A DNA stretch of 64,000 nucleotides from Oligoflexus tunisiensis. GTDB taxonomy: Bacteria > Bdellovibrionota_B > Oligoflexia > Oligoflexales > Oligoflexaceae. The stretch spans positions 2,502,471 through 2,566,470 of the forward strand of contig NZ_BDFO01000001.1 of NCBI RefSeq assembly GCF_001748245.1, given 5' to 3'. The translations under genes were made by a program, and so were the position numbers. This document shows positions 1-7,920 of the stretch, in pieces. Within the stretch, counting starts at the first letter, position 1. Each line of letters opens with the position of its first letter. The notes beneath the pieces were generated by a model that saw nothing but the letters and a program-made list of their open reading frames with translations, ran no database searches and had not been told where the DNA came from.

Positions 1-207
1 CTGCTGACCGAAACCGGCAAAGAGGGCGCACTGAGTCAGGTCGTATACAGTGATGACGGAAAGTCTGTGTCCGGAAACTATACCCTGGATGGCAAAAGCG
101 GTCGATTTTCGGTCAACGTGATCGATACGGAGTCAGGCGAATTCCGCGGCAGCCTGAATGGAAACGATGGAACCAAAGGCACTTTCTTTGGATATTACGC
201 GCAATAA
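1..207 (+). CDS. 3' end of an unknown gene (68 codons)
   Basis: An open frame enters from the left edge in frame 1 and stops at TAA 205-207. The visible tail is rich in Gly, Ser and Asp, with alternating polar and hydrophobic residues (for example SGNYTLDGKSGRF and GEFRGSLNG). This looks like repeated beta-strands of an extracellular or periplasmic protein. No family is recognised and the start lies outside the window. Confidence 0.6.
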   Translation: MLTETGKEGALSQVVYSDDGKSVSGNYTLDGKSGRFSVNVIDTESGEFRGSLNGNDGTKGTFFGYYAQ

Positions 208-339
208 CTGAAGCTCAGATGAGAATACGCGAAGCCTGGCAAAATCCTTGCTTATGGCTTCGCGCTGTTCTTTGGGACACACGCCTTTCAACACTCTCCC
301 GAACAGCATGGCACAGTCACTGGATCAGAGAGGATCACC

Positions 340-900
340 ATGCAAGCTCTTGCTCAAAAGTCCTGGCTCCCCATCGATTTCAATCGATTTTATCAAACCC
401 ATGAGCTGCTCGTTCGTGCCATCGTGCGCCAGTTTCATTTTCATGATGCCGCCGCGGATGACCTTGTTCAGGATATTTTTATCAAGGCCTGGCGAGGTCT
501 GGATCAGCTCGATAATCAGGCCGCTCTGGGTGCCTGGCTCAAGGTCATTGCCCGCCATGAGTGTCTCAATGAAATCAGAATCCAGAAGAAGCAAAGGCAT
601 CTTGTGTCCGTGGAATGCGTGCCGGATGAAGTGGAAGCCACGCCGGGACACGAACTGTTTGAAGTCACCCTTCTGCAGCTGGAGGAATATCTCGCGGTGC
701 TGCAGGATCTGATTCAAAGCCACAAGGACCCTTTGCGTCGCGAGATCGCCTGTCTTTTCTATTTGGAGCAGCGTTCCATCAAGGAGATTGGACAGCATTT
801 GAAGATGAAGCAGAACACCGTGCTCTCCCACCTGCGCCGTTTCCGTTTAATCGCCACCAAAGCCATGCATCGCTGGATGGCTGAGCATGCCCATCTCTGA
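340..900 (+). CDS. RNA polymerase sigma factor, ECF/sigma-70 type
   Basis: This 186-aa protein has the two-domain layout of an ECF sigma factor, which directs RNA polymerase to a specific promoter set. Region 2 is visible around residues 20-60, with the helix DDLVQDIFIKAW at 40-51. Region 4 is a helix-turn-helix in the last 45 residues (SIKEIGQHL followed by NTVLSHLRR). Length is normal for the family. ATG 340 follows a purine-rich GAGAGG site. No anti-sigma gene sits beside it: the next gene downstream is an exported hydrolase 125 bases away. The signal it answers to cannot be read from the context. Confidence 0.88.
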   Translation: MQALAQKSWLPIDFNRFYQTHELLVRAIVRQFHFHDAAADDLVQDIFIKAWRGLDQLDNQAALGAWLKVIARHECLNEIRIQKKQRHLVSVECVPDEVEATPGHELFEVTLLQLEEYLAVLQDLIQSHKDPLRREIACLFYLEQRSIKEIGQHLKMKQNTVLSHLRRFRLIATKAMHRWMAEHAHL

Positions 901-1025
901 GTCGCCACCATCTGTGTCATAATTCCGTAATCGCTTAATTTTTCTGAATACCAAACCCAGGTTCCCCGTCGTTATTATCTTACATAATTTTCCGAGTCTA
1001 TCCACGGATCGAGGGGGGAACCGCC

Positions 1026-1907
1026 ATGCGGAGTCTGGTCGGGATACTATTGTCGTTTGTGCTGGTGGGCTGTGGGACGGACTTCCGATCCCCGCGCTAT
1101 GGTCTGGATGGAGAGCAGGCGCTCGTTCTCCACAATCCAGGCCTCACCGGACCTTACCGGGTTCAGTCCTATCTGCCGTCCGGCAGCAACTCCGGATATA
1201 AATCCGTGATCATTTATTATCCCGAGGCTCCTTTGGATGAAACTCTGCCCGCGACCACACTGTCCGGCGGTTTCACCAACACCAAGGAACACTTGTCATG
1301 GATGGGACAGCACCTGGCCAGTCATGGCTTTATTGTGGCTGTTTTCACGCCGACCCATCCTTACTCTTTGGATGCCAGGACCTGGTCGAAGGGACACAAG
1401 GCTTCGCTGGAGACGCTGCTCGTGGAAAGCGATAAGGACAGCACGCCGATAGCCGGACGCGTGGATCCGGAGCGCATCGGTCTGATGGGCTTTTCCTATG
1501 GCGGTGCGGGGACGATCCTGGCCGCAAACGATCTGGATGAACGGGTGCGGTCGGCCGTAACGTTCTGCGCTTTCAATCCGCAAACACCGATGAATCCCAT
1601 CCCGATGCTCTTCATTACTGGCACGAAGGATACGGTGGCTTCCCCCAATCGGATTCTATCCGCCTTCCAGAACTTCACCACGAATGAGCCCAAGGCCTAT
1701 GCGAAGTTCAATCAGCTCGGCCACGGCGATATCACGAACGGAGGACGATTTCATGAGACCATCGCCCGTTATATGACGGCGTGGAGTCAGGTCTTTCTCG
1801 CCGGCATTCCTGCCTATGACACCTATATTGATGGTGAGGAAGCCCAGCAGCAAATTGGTGATACCAGCGTGTTTGCGAAGACCACGGATTACATATACGC
1901 GGAATAG
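1026..1907 (+). CDS. PETase/cutinase-like polyester-hydrolase family lipoprotein
   Basis: This 293-aa alpha/beta hydrolase has a lipoprotein signal (lipobox LVGC, Cys16), so it should sit in the outer or inner membrane facing out. The nucleophile elbow is GFSYGG with Ser157; Asp202 (KDTVAS) and His233 (LGHGD) complete a triad. The order GPYRVQSY, IIYYP, GGFTNTK (oxyanion Phe83), LASHGFIV, GRVDPERIGLMGFS matches, from memory, the bacterial dienelactone-hydrolase/PETase family (GPFTVRSF, VYYP, PGYTARQ, LASHGFVV, VMGWSMGG). The Trp-loop position appears to be Phe183. A broad bead of GAGGGGGG precedes ATG 1026. Substrate could be polyester, cutin-like lipid or another ester. The fold is secure; plastic activity is only a possibility. 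Confidence 0.82.
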   Translation: MRSLVGILLSFVLVGCGTDFRSPRYGLDGEQALVLHNPGLTGPYRVQSYLPSGSNSGYKSVIIYYPEAPLDETLPATTLSGGFTNTKEHLSWMGQHLASHGFIVAVFTPTHPYSLDARTWSKGHKASLETLLVESDKDSTPIAGRVDPERIGLMGFSYGGAGTILAANDLDERVRSAVTFCAFNPQTPMNPIPMLFITGTKDTVASPNRILSAFQNFTTNEPKAYAKFNQLGHGDITNGGRFHETIARYMTAWSQVFLAGIPAYDTYIDGEEAQQQIGDTSVFAKTTDYIYAE

Positions 1908-1921
1908 GGACTGTCGATCGG

Positions 1922-1972
1922 TTGCGGTGACTCCAGGATCCTGCTATAACTCACGGGACCCACGCGTGAGTT
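1922..1972 (+). promoter_or_regulatory. Promoter with overlapping inverted repeat before the RHH gene
   Basis: TTGCGG (1922-1927) and TATAAC (1945-1950) are separated by exactly 17 bases, a sigma-70-like spacing. An 8-bp perfect inverted repeat, AACTCACG (1948-1955) and CGTGAGTT (1965-1972), begins inside the -10 box and covers the expected transcription start. Because the downstream gene encodes a ribbon-helix-helix protein, an autoregulatory operator is a reasonable inference. An RNA hairpin ending the upstream hydrolase transcript is the alternative, but no T-run follows. Confidence 0.5.
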
Positions 1973-1990
1973 CACCCAATCGGAGTTCTT

Positions 1991-2227
1991 ATGACGACCG
2001 AGCGCGTCCGTATCAAAACCACACTGCCCATCGATGAAGTGGAAAAACTCAAGGCCTGGGCCGTGGAGCGGCAGACCACGGTCACAGCCATCATAAGGCA
2101 GCTGATCCGTTACGGGGAATTTATCGAGGGAATTGAGAAGAGCGCGGATCGGCGACTTTTGGTGGAAGAGGCCGATGGTCGCATGTTCGAAATTCGCTGG
2201 ATCGATCCGGTCACGGACGCAGAATAA
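1991..2227 (+). CDS. Small ribbon-helix-helix (CopG/Arc-like) DNA-binding protein
   Basis: This 78-aa protein opens with a beta-strand of alternating residues (RVRIKTTLP), then an amphipathic helix (IDEVEKLKAWAVER), a short turn (QTTV) and a second helix (TAIIRQLIRYGEFI). That is the pattern of ribbon-helix-helix repressors and antitoxins, which bind palindromic operators as dimers. The acidic C-terminus (LLVEEADGRMFEIRW) would be the partner or stability region. ATG 1991 follows GGAG with six bases of spacing. No toxin gene is adjacent. The 3' end overlaps the convergent PA14 lipoprotein gene by 17 bases. Family assignment rests on pattern only. Confidence 0.6.
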   Translation: MTTERVRIKTTLPIDEVEKLKAWAVERQTTVTAIIRQLIRYGEFIEGIEKSADRRLLVEEADGRMFEIRWIDPVTDAE

Positions 2228-2906
2228 ACGTGGCGGGAATCGAGGTGAGGTTCTCCGACCCGGGAACTTTCCACTGCAGCTCAAGGGCAATCCGATAACG
2301 CGGTCCCTGAAAGTAGGGCACCCGTACCTCATGCAAGCCTTCTGTCAAAACCACGACCGCTGACTTTTGAATTTGCGCATGCTGGCCATCGTTGTCGATC
2401 ACCTCATGACCGTCGATAAAAAGGCGGCTGCCGTCATCGGAATTCAGACTGAACTCATAATCACCGCTCACCGGCACCTGCAATTTGAAACGAATATCCA
2501 AACCAAACCATTCAATCAAACCTTCGACTCCTGGAAACCCTTCCTTGAAATCGCGGTCGGTAATATCGAGCTGCTTCAGGCAAAGCTTTTTGGTTGCCGT
2601 GAGGCTCGTGAAGTCAGGAAGATGCGGCGTGCCCGGAGGCAAAGTATAAAGATCGGCCACCATGTGGCGATCGGGATCCTTTTCACAGTCCTGGAATAAC
2701 GGCTCCGGCACCGGATCCGGCGGCAGCGGAACGGGGGCGGGCAGAGTGGTGGAATCGGGCGGCGGCAGCGGCTCAGTTGTCACAGGATCCGGCTGCTTCA
2801 AGGGCGGCGTATGAACTGCATCACCACGTTGAAAATTGGATTTTTGGCAGGCGATGGCCTGGAGAAGGATGAGGAAGCTGGCAGATCCGATCAGAAAAAA
2901 GCGCAC
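2211..2906 (-). CDS. PA14-domain lipoprotein
   Basis: The 231-aa product begins with a lipoprotein signal ending at Cys20 (LLQAIAC), followed by a Pro/Asp-rich linker at about residues 33-70 that would tether the domain away from the membrane. The rest matches a PA14 domain: strands FKLQVPVSGDYEFSLNSDDG, then SRLFIDG, GLHEVRVPYFQG and LELQW. PA14 domains usually bind carbohydrate or occur in adhesins and glycosidases. The start is GTG 2906, with GGAGG upstream. It is convergent with, and overlaps, the RHH gene. Confidence 0.78.
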   Translation of the reverse strand: MRFFLIGSASFLILLQAIACQKSNFQRGDAVHTPPLKQPDPVTTEPLPPPDSTTLPAPVPLPPDPVPEPLFQDCEKDPDRHMVADLYTLPPGTPHLPDFTSLTATKKLCLKQLDITDRDFKEGFPGVEGLIEWFGLDIRFKLQVPVSGDYEFSLNSDDGSRLFIDGHEVIDNDGQHAQIQKSAVVVLTEGLHEVRVPYFQGPRYRIALELQWKVPGSENLTSIPATFILRP

Positions 2907-2972
2907 AACAGGAGCCCTCCTGCCCTGGGTATACCAGCTTTTCTTCAGGAATTTTTCACAGGATTGCGGGGC

Positions 2973-3830
2973 TCAGGAAAAGCGTCTTTGCGGTGTCTTC
3001 AATCCCGCAGCATCCGCAGCCGGAGAGAAATCGAGGATCAGATTTCCCCCGCTGGAACGCACCGTAAATTCATAGGATTGAAGGGCTTCAAGCACGGGGT
3101 GTTCCGCATCGGAATCCAAAGAGGGATGCAGGGCCATCGCAAGAACCCGGACCGACCCCAGCCAGGCATGGCAGGACGGAGTTTCGAACATCCGGGCCTC
3201 AGTTGCCTTGATTTGCATCTTAAGAATGTCGACGCAGGGAATGCGATATTGTTCCATCAGACTTGAGACGGTGATGGTGGGCACGCTGCTGTCGCGCTCC
3301 CAGACACCATCCTCCTGAGCGAGTGCTGCCTGGATGGGTTTGATATTGGGATAATGCCGGGTATTGCGCTGCATGGCCTGAAAGCTGATTTCATCAGCTT
3401 CCAGGGCATAGATGAAGGCATGCGGATAGAGTTCGGCCAGGTAGATCGATGAAAATCCCACCGACGCACCGGCATCAATTATCACGCGCACATCGTGGCG
3501 ACCGGCCAGCCGTCGATATTCCTGGAGGATGAAGACCTGCTGAAACTCCCAGGCATCGGCGCTGTCCTCGCGAATCATCAGGCCGGGATCACGTTCCGAC
3601 CGGTCGATGACAAAGCCGTTCTCGCCTAATAAAAAGCGATAAAACGTCATAAGGCCTTGGCCCAGGCCGAGCCGGCCGACATAGAAGGGAAGCAGAGTCA
3701 GCAGGAAAAGGCGCTGGGCCAATGGCTGCAGCGGCCAGCCTGTGGCCCGATTCCAGCGATTCAGGGATGCCGCGAGCGCTCGTCGGACACGCATCAGCCA
3801 GGGTTTCTGCCAGGTCGGATTCTGTTTCAT
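2973..3830 (-). CDS. FkbM-family SAM-dependent methyltransferase (divergent)
   Basis: This 285-aa protein has the class I methyltransferase core: the SAM-binding strand-loop VIIDAGASVGFSSIYLAE at about 145-162, the acidic strand end ALEAD, and YPNI plus AAL as in FkbM proteins. FkbM enzymes O-methylate sugars, lipids or polyketides. The usual post-core motif ILKIDIEGAE reads ILKMQIKATE here, so two acidic residues near the active site are changed. The hydrophobic N-terminal half (about residues 30-65) may associate with the membrane. It is upstream of the PA14 gene on the same strand, 66 bases apart. Substrate and activity are uncertain. Confidence 0.72.
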   Translation of the reverse strand: MKQNPTWQKPWLMRVRRALAASLNRWNRATGWPLQPLAQRLFLLTLLPFYVGRLGLGQGLMTFYRFLLGENGFVIDRSERDPGLMIREDSADAWEFQQVFILQEYRRLAGRHDVRVIIDAGASVGFSSIYLAELYPHAFIYALEADEISFQAMQRNTRHYPNIKPIQAALAQEDGVWERDSSVPTITVSSLMEQYRIPCVDILKMQIKATEARMFETPSCHAWLGSVRVLAMALHPSLDSDAEHPVLEALQSYEFTVRSSGGNLILDFSPAADAAGLKTPQRRFS

Positions 3831-4055
3831 AACGGCCTTTTCCCCCTATCTGCCCACCGAGCGTGTCGGCTTCCCAGGGGCAGGTTCAAGGCGGGTATTC
3901 TTACTTTTGCCGAGCAGGACGAACAAAGAATAACAGGGGAACATCATGTCCGTGGATTTTTTCCAATACTCTCGAATTATTGGAGTCCAGGCCCCTAAAA
4001 AAGTCAGTTTCGTTTGCCAGCGAAAAGCTATAGAAGCGGAGGGTGACTTTTTTTT

Positions 4056-5057
4056 GTGCGGAGATCCACCTTGCTGAAAATATTGATTATGCTTGCGGCG
4101 ATTGGTCTCACCCCTGTGGCAGGCGCTCAGGCCATGACGTTGAACTGCGGATCACCGCCGGACTTTGCCAGCCAGGGCCGGCATCTGAAAGTGAAAACGC
4201 AGGGACGCTGGGAAGCCTTGGGCTTTGGCCATACCCGTCTCAATTATAGTTTGGAGTATGGCATCGATTGCGTCGACGGCGGATCCTGCTGGGCCACGGC
4301 TCAATCTCAGGGAGCCGGTATCCTTGCGAATCCAAACTACCGGCCGATCCATTATCACCACTATCAGCAGTTTGTGCTGGATCCTGTTCCGGCTGTGGAG
4401 CAGAGTTTTCTGTTGCTGCCAGAACACATGCCAGCGGCACGAACGGAATTTCGCGCTTACCTGATGCTTGATTCTGTCCATGGCAGCTTCGGTGCCACCG
4501 TTCCTCTTCAATGCCAGGGAGAACCCGTGAGTCCTTTCAGTTCCGCTATTTCCGCAGATGCTGTAACGGAAATCGCCCGCGCGGATCGCATCATTCAGGA
4601 GGATTTTGGATTTCCTCAGCTGCGCCTGCAGGCGGATGTCGAAACCCTGCAGCAGCAGATTGATGCTGGCCCTGCCGATAGGGTTTCCGTCTCCAAAGCC
4701 ACCCAGCTCGCCCTTGCTGTTATCTTTGAAGATTTTGAGGGAATCGAAGCGCCTTTGCATATCGCCGCGGACGGCTGGGCTTCAACCCACAATCAAAAGT
4801 TGACGGGAAAATTGAATCTCGATGAGAAGGTGGAGGTCCGTCGTTTCCTGCGCGAGCAGATGCAAAACCCCAAAACCTCGCTGTCGCTTTATTTGGGACG
4901 CACGATTCAAGGCCAGGTCTATCCGCCGGAACAAGGCGAGAGCATGCAGGACAACTGGATCTTTTTCCTGTCCGTGCCCACGCTGTCCGATCACCTTTAT
5001 TGGGTGATCGTCGATCGCAAGGGCCAGACAGCACCCTATCTTTACGGCTTCAACTGA
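4056..5057 (+). CDS. Exported protein of unknown function
   Basis: This 333-aa protein has a clear Sec signal peptide (basic MRRSTLLK, a hydrophobic core, then VAGAQA). The mature part holds Cys pairs near the N-terminus (LNCG, GIDCVDGGSCW) and a later LQCQ, which suggests disulfides in the periplasm or outside. No catalytic motif or known domain is recognised. The start is GTG 4056, with GGAGGG 12 bases upstream; ATG codons further in would cut the signal. The gene is convergent with kdpE and its stop abuts the kdpE stop. Confidence 0.65.
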   Translation: MRRSTLLKILIMLAAIGLTPVAGAQAMTLNCGSPPDFASQGRHLKVKTQGRWEALGFGHTRLNYSLEYGIDCVDGGSCWATAQSQGAGILANPNYRPIHYHHYQQFVLDPVPAVEQSFLLLPEHMPAARTEFRAYLMLDSVHGSFGATVPLQCQGEPVSPFSSAISADAVTEIARADRIIQEDFGFPQLRLQADVETLQQQIDAGPADRVSVSKATQLALAVIFEDFEGIEAPLHIAADGWASTHNQKLTGKLNLDEKVEVRRFLREQMQNPKTSLSLYLGRTIQGQVYPPEQGESMQDNWIFFLSVPTLSDHLYWVIVDRKGQTAPYLYGFN

Positions 5058-5795
5058 TCAGGCTTCGGATGACACCGGCTCCGGCGTTTCCGCGGTCGGT
5101 GCTTCAAGGTTCTGCATGCGATAGCCAACCCCGGGTTCCGTGATAATCAGCTTGGGTTTATTGGCATCGGCTTCCAGCTTCTGCCGCAGATGCCCAATAT
5201 AAACACGCAAATATTGGATGTGTTCGACCGATTTGGGACCCCAAACTTCGGTCAGGATCTGATTGTGCGTCAGGACCTTGCCACGATGTTTGATCAAACA
5301 CTTCAGCAGTTCATATTCCGTGACCGTGAGGCGAATTTCCTTGCCGTCCAGAGTCACCTTCCGCGTGGCGAGGTCCACCACAAGGCCGCCTGAGCTGTAA
5401 ACCGGCGTGGCGAGACCCACCTGATGACTGCGCATCGCCAGACGCAAACGGGCCAGAAGCTCGCCCAGCATGAAGGGCTTTCGAATGTAATCATGAGCGC
5501 CTGAGTCCAGTGCATTGACGATGCTTTCCTCGTCATCCCGCACCGACAAAATGATGATGGGTCCCTGGTACCATTCGCGCAGCTGATGCAACACCTTGAT
5601 GCCATCCATATCCGGCAGGCCAAGGTCGAGGATGATTCCATCCGGACTTTGTTGAATGGCCATTTGGATGCCTTCCTCACCGGTTCGCGCTTCCATGACC
5701 TCATATCCATGGGGGGCCAGGGCCAGGCGAATGAAACGACGGATCTGGTTTTCATCGTCAATGACGAGCAGATGTTGTTTTTTGCTCTGATTCAT
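5058..5795 (-). CDS. kdpE: KdpE-type response regulator
   Basis: This 245-aa OmpR/PhoB-class regulator has a receiver domain (residues 8-120) with VIDDE, the phospho-acceptor Asp in LDLGLPDMDG and Lys in IRKPF, then a winged-helix domain. VWGPKSVEHIQYLRVYI and IITEPGVGYR are hallmarks of KdpE, the potassium/turgor regulator of kdpFABC. ATG 5795 is chosen because CGGAG lies just upstream; a TTG at 5816 would add seven residues without a better site. It is 27 bases downstream of the partner kinase on the same strand. No kdpFABC is visible here. A short acidic tail follows the DNA-binding domain. Confidence 0.9.
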   Translation of the reverse strand: MNQSKKQHLLVIDDENQIRRFIRLALAPHGYEVMEARTGEEGIQMAIQQSPDGIILDLGLPDMDGIKVLHQLREWYQGPIIILSVRDDEESIVNALDSGAHDYIRKPFMLGELLARLRLAMRSHQVGLATPVYSSGGLVVDLATRKVTLDGKEIRLTVTEYELLKCLIKHRGKVLTHNQILTEVWGPKSVEHIQYLRVYIGHLRQKLEADANKPKLIITEPGVGYRMQNLEAPTAETPEPVSSEA

Positions 5796-5822
5796 GTTCA
5801 CTCCGGTGAAGGTCAAGCTTGG

Positions 5823-7337
5823 CTACGTGGGGAGCGCCTGCTGATGGCAGGGAAGGATCACGGTAAACATCGCTCCGCCTTCGGGGTGGTTCGCGGCCTC
5901 AATACGCCCACTTTGAGCCTCAATAAATCCCTGGGCTATCGACAAACCCAGACCGAGGCCTCCAGGATTCTGCGGCGAACCACGATAAAACTTTTCAAAG
6001 ACCTTGGCTGGCTCGGCCAAGCCTGGTCCATGATCCCGTATGCAAATATAGGCACAATCTTCCGACGCGCGTACAGAAATTTCGATGGCTGTGTCTTTTG
6101 GCGTATAAGCCCGGGCATTATGGATAATGTTGGCCAGAGCCTGGTCAACCAGCACCGGATCCACCCAAATCTCGGGTATGTCTTTCTGAACGTCGAGATG
6201 GATGGCCTTCCGATTGCCTTCCAATTCCAGCCTTTGCACCACAACGGCCAAAAGGTCACGAATGTCACAGAACTCGCGTCGGGGTTTCAGCATGCCCGAG
6301 TCAATACGGGTCATATCGAGCAGATTTTCCACGACGCTGCGCAGACGCTTGGATGCCGTGAGAATTTCGGCCGCCAGACTTTGGACGAGGTGCTGATCGC
6401 GGCTGGTCGTTTCATCCATCAGGGCGCTGGATGAGCCTGTAATGGCCACCAAAGGGGTCTTGAGTTCATGAGAAACGGAATTCAGGAGCGTTTTATAGAG
6501 CATCTGGGTCCGCTCCATGACCTCAACCGTGCGGGACCGCGCCTGGAAATTTTCACGTTCGATCGCCACAGCGATCTGGTGCGCTGAGGTGGCGGCAAGA
6601 CGCTGCTTATCCTCGCTCTTTTCCAGAATGGCTGCATTGGCCACGAGCAGGATGCCGACCAATCCGTCACGGCCGATCAAAGGCAGATAGAGACGCCCGG
6701 AATGCGTCCGGTACAACGCGAAGTCACGGGTGGAACTCTCGTTGGCAAAGGTTTCCAAAAGCTCCTGGCATTCCTCCGGGCTCGCCTTGATCTGACTTTT
6801 CGGATGCCATTCCAGCTGAGGTGGCCCGTCCTCCTCCCCGAAGGTGATAAAGGCCAGGGCGACCCTTTGATCGAAGAGATCGCTCATGGCCTGACAGGAA
6901 ATCTGGGCCACATCATCCCGGGATTGGGCCTGGGCCAGCTCCCGCGCCAGGGTAAAGAGCAGCTGCGTGGCCTGCTCCCGAAGATGCAGGGCGTTGGCCT
7001 GATTCTTCAGCTTGTTCACCAGACCGCCGATGCTGACCGCCGCAATAAAGAGGGCGACCACAGTCGGCAGATCCTTGGGCTCATCCGGTGGAAAGAGCCA
7101 GTAGTAGTAGATCAGAATCAGAAGCGAGGCGAGACTGAAGATCGTAATGCGGGCAAAGAAGAGACCGGAGACAGCGATGGCGATCATAAAGAAAATGCCA
7201 ACCGCCACATGCCCGATAAAGGGTTCAATCAAGGTGCCGAGCAGGAAGACCGACGTCAGGATCGGTATGGAAATCTTGAGTTCGTGCCAGGTGATGAGTT
7301 GCCGTTTCTGGCTGGACGGTGGGGGCAGCACGGGCAT
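5823..7337 (-). CDS. KdpD-like sensor histidine kinase lacking the N-terminal KdpD/USP region
   Basis: This 504-aa kinase starts directly with the four-helix DUF4118-type membrane domain (about 20-110), followed by a GAF-like domain (about 125-260), HisKA with phospho-acceptor His290 (SVSHELKTPL) and a HATPase_c domain (NIIHNARAY, RDHGPGL, GGLGLGL). Classical KdpD is near 900 aa with an N-terminal Walker-containing and universal-stress region, all absent here. Paired with KdpE, it should sense potassium, turgor or a second messenger through the membrane and GAF parts. A structured repeat lies in the 94-base gap upstream. Confidence 0.88.
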   Translation of the reverse strand: MPVLPPPSSQKRQLITWHELKISIPILTSVFLLGTLIEPFIGHVAVGIFFMIAIAVSGLFFARITIFSLASLLILIYYYWLFPPDEPKDLPTVVALFIAAVSIGGLVNKLKNQANALHLREQATQLLFTLARELAQAQSRDDVAQISCQAMSDLFDQRVALAFITFGEEDGPPQLEWHPKSQIKASPEECQELLETFANESSTRDFALYRTHSGRLYLPLIGRDGLVGILLVANAAILEKSEDKQRLAATSAHQIAVAIERENFQARSRTVEVMERTQMLYKTLLNSVSHELKTPLVAITGSSSALMDETTSRDQHLVQSLAAEILTASKRLRSVVENLLDMTRIDSGMLKPRREFCDIRDLLAVVVQRLELEGNRKAIHLDVQKDIPEIWVDPVLVDQALANIIHNARAYTPKDTAIEISVRASEDCAYICIRDHGPGLAEPAKVFEKFYRGSPQNPGGLGLGLSIAQGFIEAQSGRIEAANHPEGGAMFTVILPCHQQALPT

Positions 7338-7368
7338 GGAATAAGAGCCTCACAAGGCGGAAATAAGA

Positions 7369-7417
7369 AGAGCCTGCCAAATATTGCCATCGTGGACGAC
7401 AATACCTGACAGGCTCT
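7369..7417 (-). terminator. Two-tier hairpin between exbD and the KdpD-like gene
   Basis: AGAGCCTG (7369-7376) and CAGGCTCT (7410-7417) form an 8-bp outer stem. An inner stem, TATTG/CAATA with TCG/CGA closing a four-base loop, sits inside it. On the minus strand it lies just after exbD and is followed by a T-rich stretch (TCTTATTT), so an intrinsic terminator or attenuator between exbBD and kdpDE is likely. The long interrupted stem is unusual for a plain terminator. Confidence 0.45.
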
Positions 7418-7431
7418 GCAAAGTCTAAAAT

Positions 7432-7893
7432 TTAAGGTGCTGCGGGTGCAGCCTCTTCACCACCGACCGGGTTCGAGACCGGATCGGTTGTAATCGCAAA
7501 GTCGATGATTTCATTCTTGCGAACGATATCGATCAGCTTCACAACCATTTCATAGGGAGTCTTGGCATCAGCGCTAATGCTCGCTGCCAGGTTCACTCCA
7601 GGTTTCTTTTCGCGCTCAGCACGGATCTTGGGACCCACCTCGTCGAATCCAACGGGGGCATTGTCCATCCACAGCTTGCCTTCTCTATCGATGGCAAAGT
7701 TGAGGGTTTTCTCGTCCGGCTTTTGCGTCTGAGCTGAGTCCGCTTCTGGCAGTTTCAGTTCAATCGCTTTGTTTGCGATAAAGGTAGCCGTCACCATGAA
7801 AATGATGAGCAAAACAAGCATGATATCGACCAAGGGCGTTACGTTGATACCCGAGATCTCTTCGTCATTGTTATCCGCTGCTCCACCAGCCAT
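7432..7893 (-). CDS. exbD: ExbD/TolR biopolymer transport protein
   Basis: This 153-aa protein has a short cytoplasmic N-terminus and one membrane helix (LVDIMLVLLIIFMVTATFI) holding the conserved Asp that carries protons in ExbD/TolR. A periplasmic domain of about 100 residues follows. NVTPLVDIMLVLL is the family signature. With ExbB it forms the proton-driven motor that energises TonB at outer-membrane receptors. A clean AAGGA lies ahead of ATG 7893, and exbB ends 27 bases upstream, so the two are co-transcribed. TolR is the alternative name; the nearby tonB favours ExbD. Confidence 0.9.
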   Translation of the reverse strand: MAGGAADNNDEEISGINVTPLVDIMLVLLIIFMVTATFIANKAIELKLPEADSAQTQKPDEKTLNFAIDREGKLWMDNAPVGFDEVGPKIRAEREKKPGVNLAASISADAKTPYEMVVKLIDIVRKNEIIDFAITTDPVSNPVGGEEAAPAAP

Positions 7894-7920
7894 GTCGTTT
7901 TCCTTTCAGGCTTATAAAAC

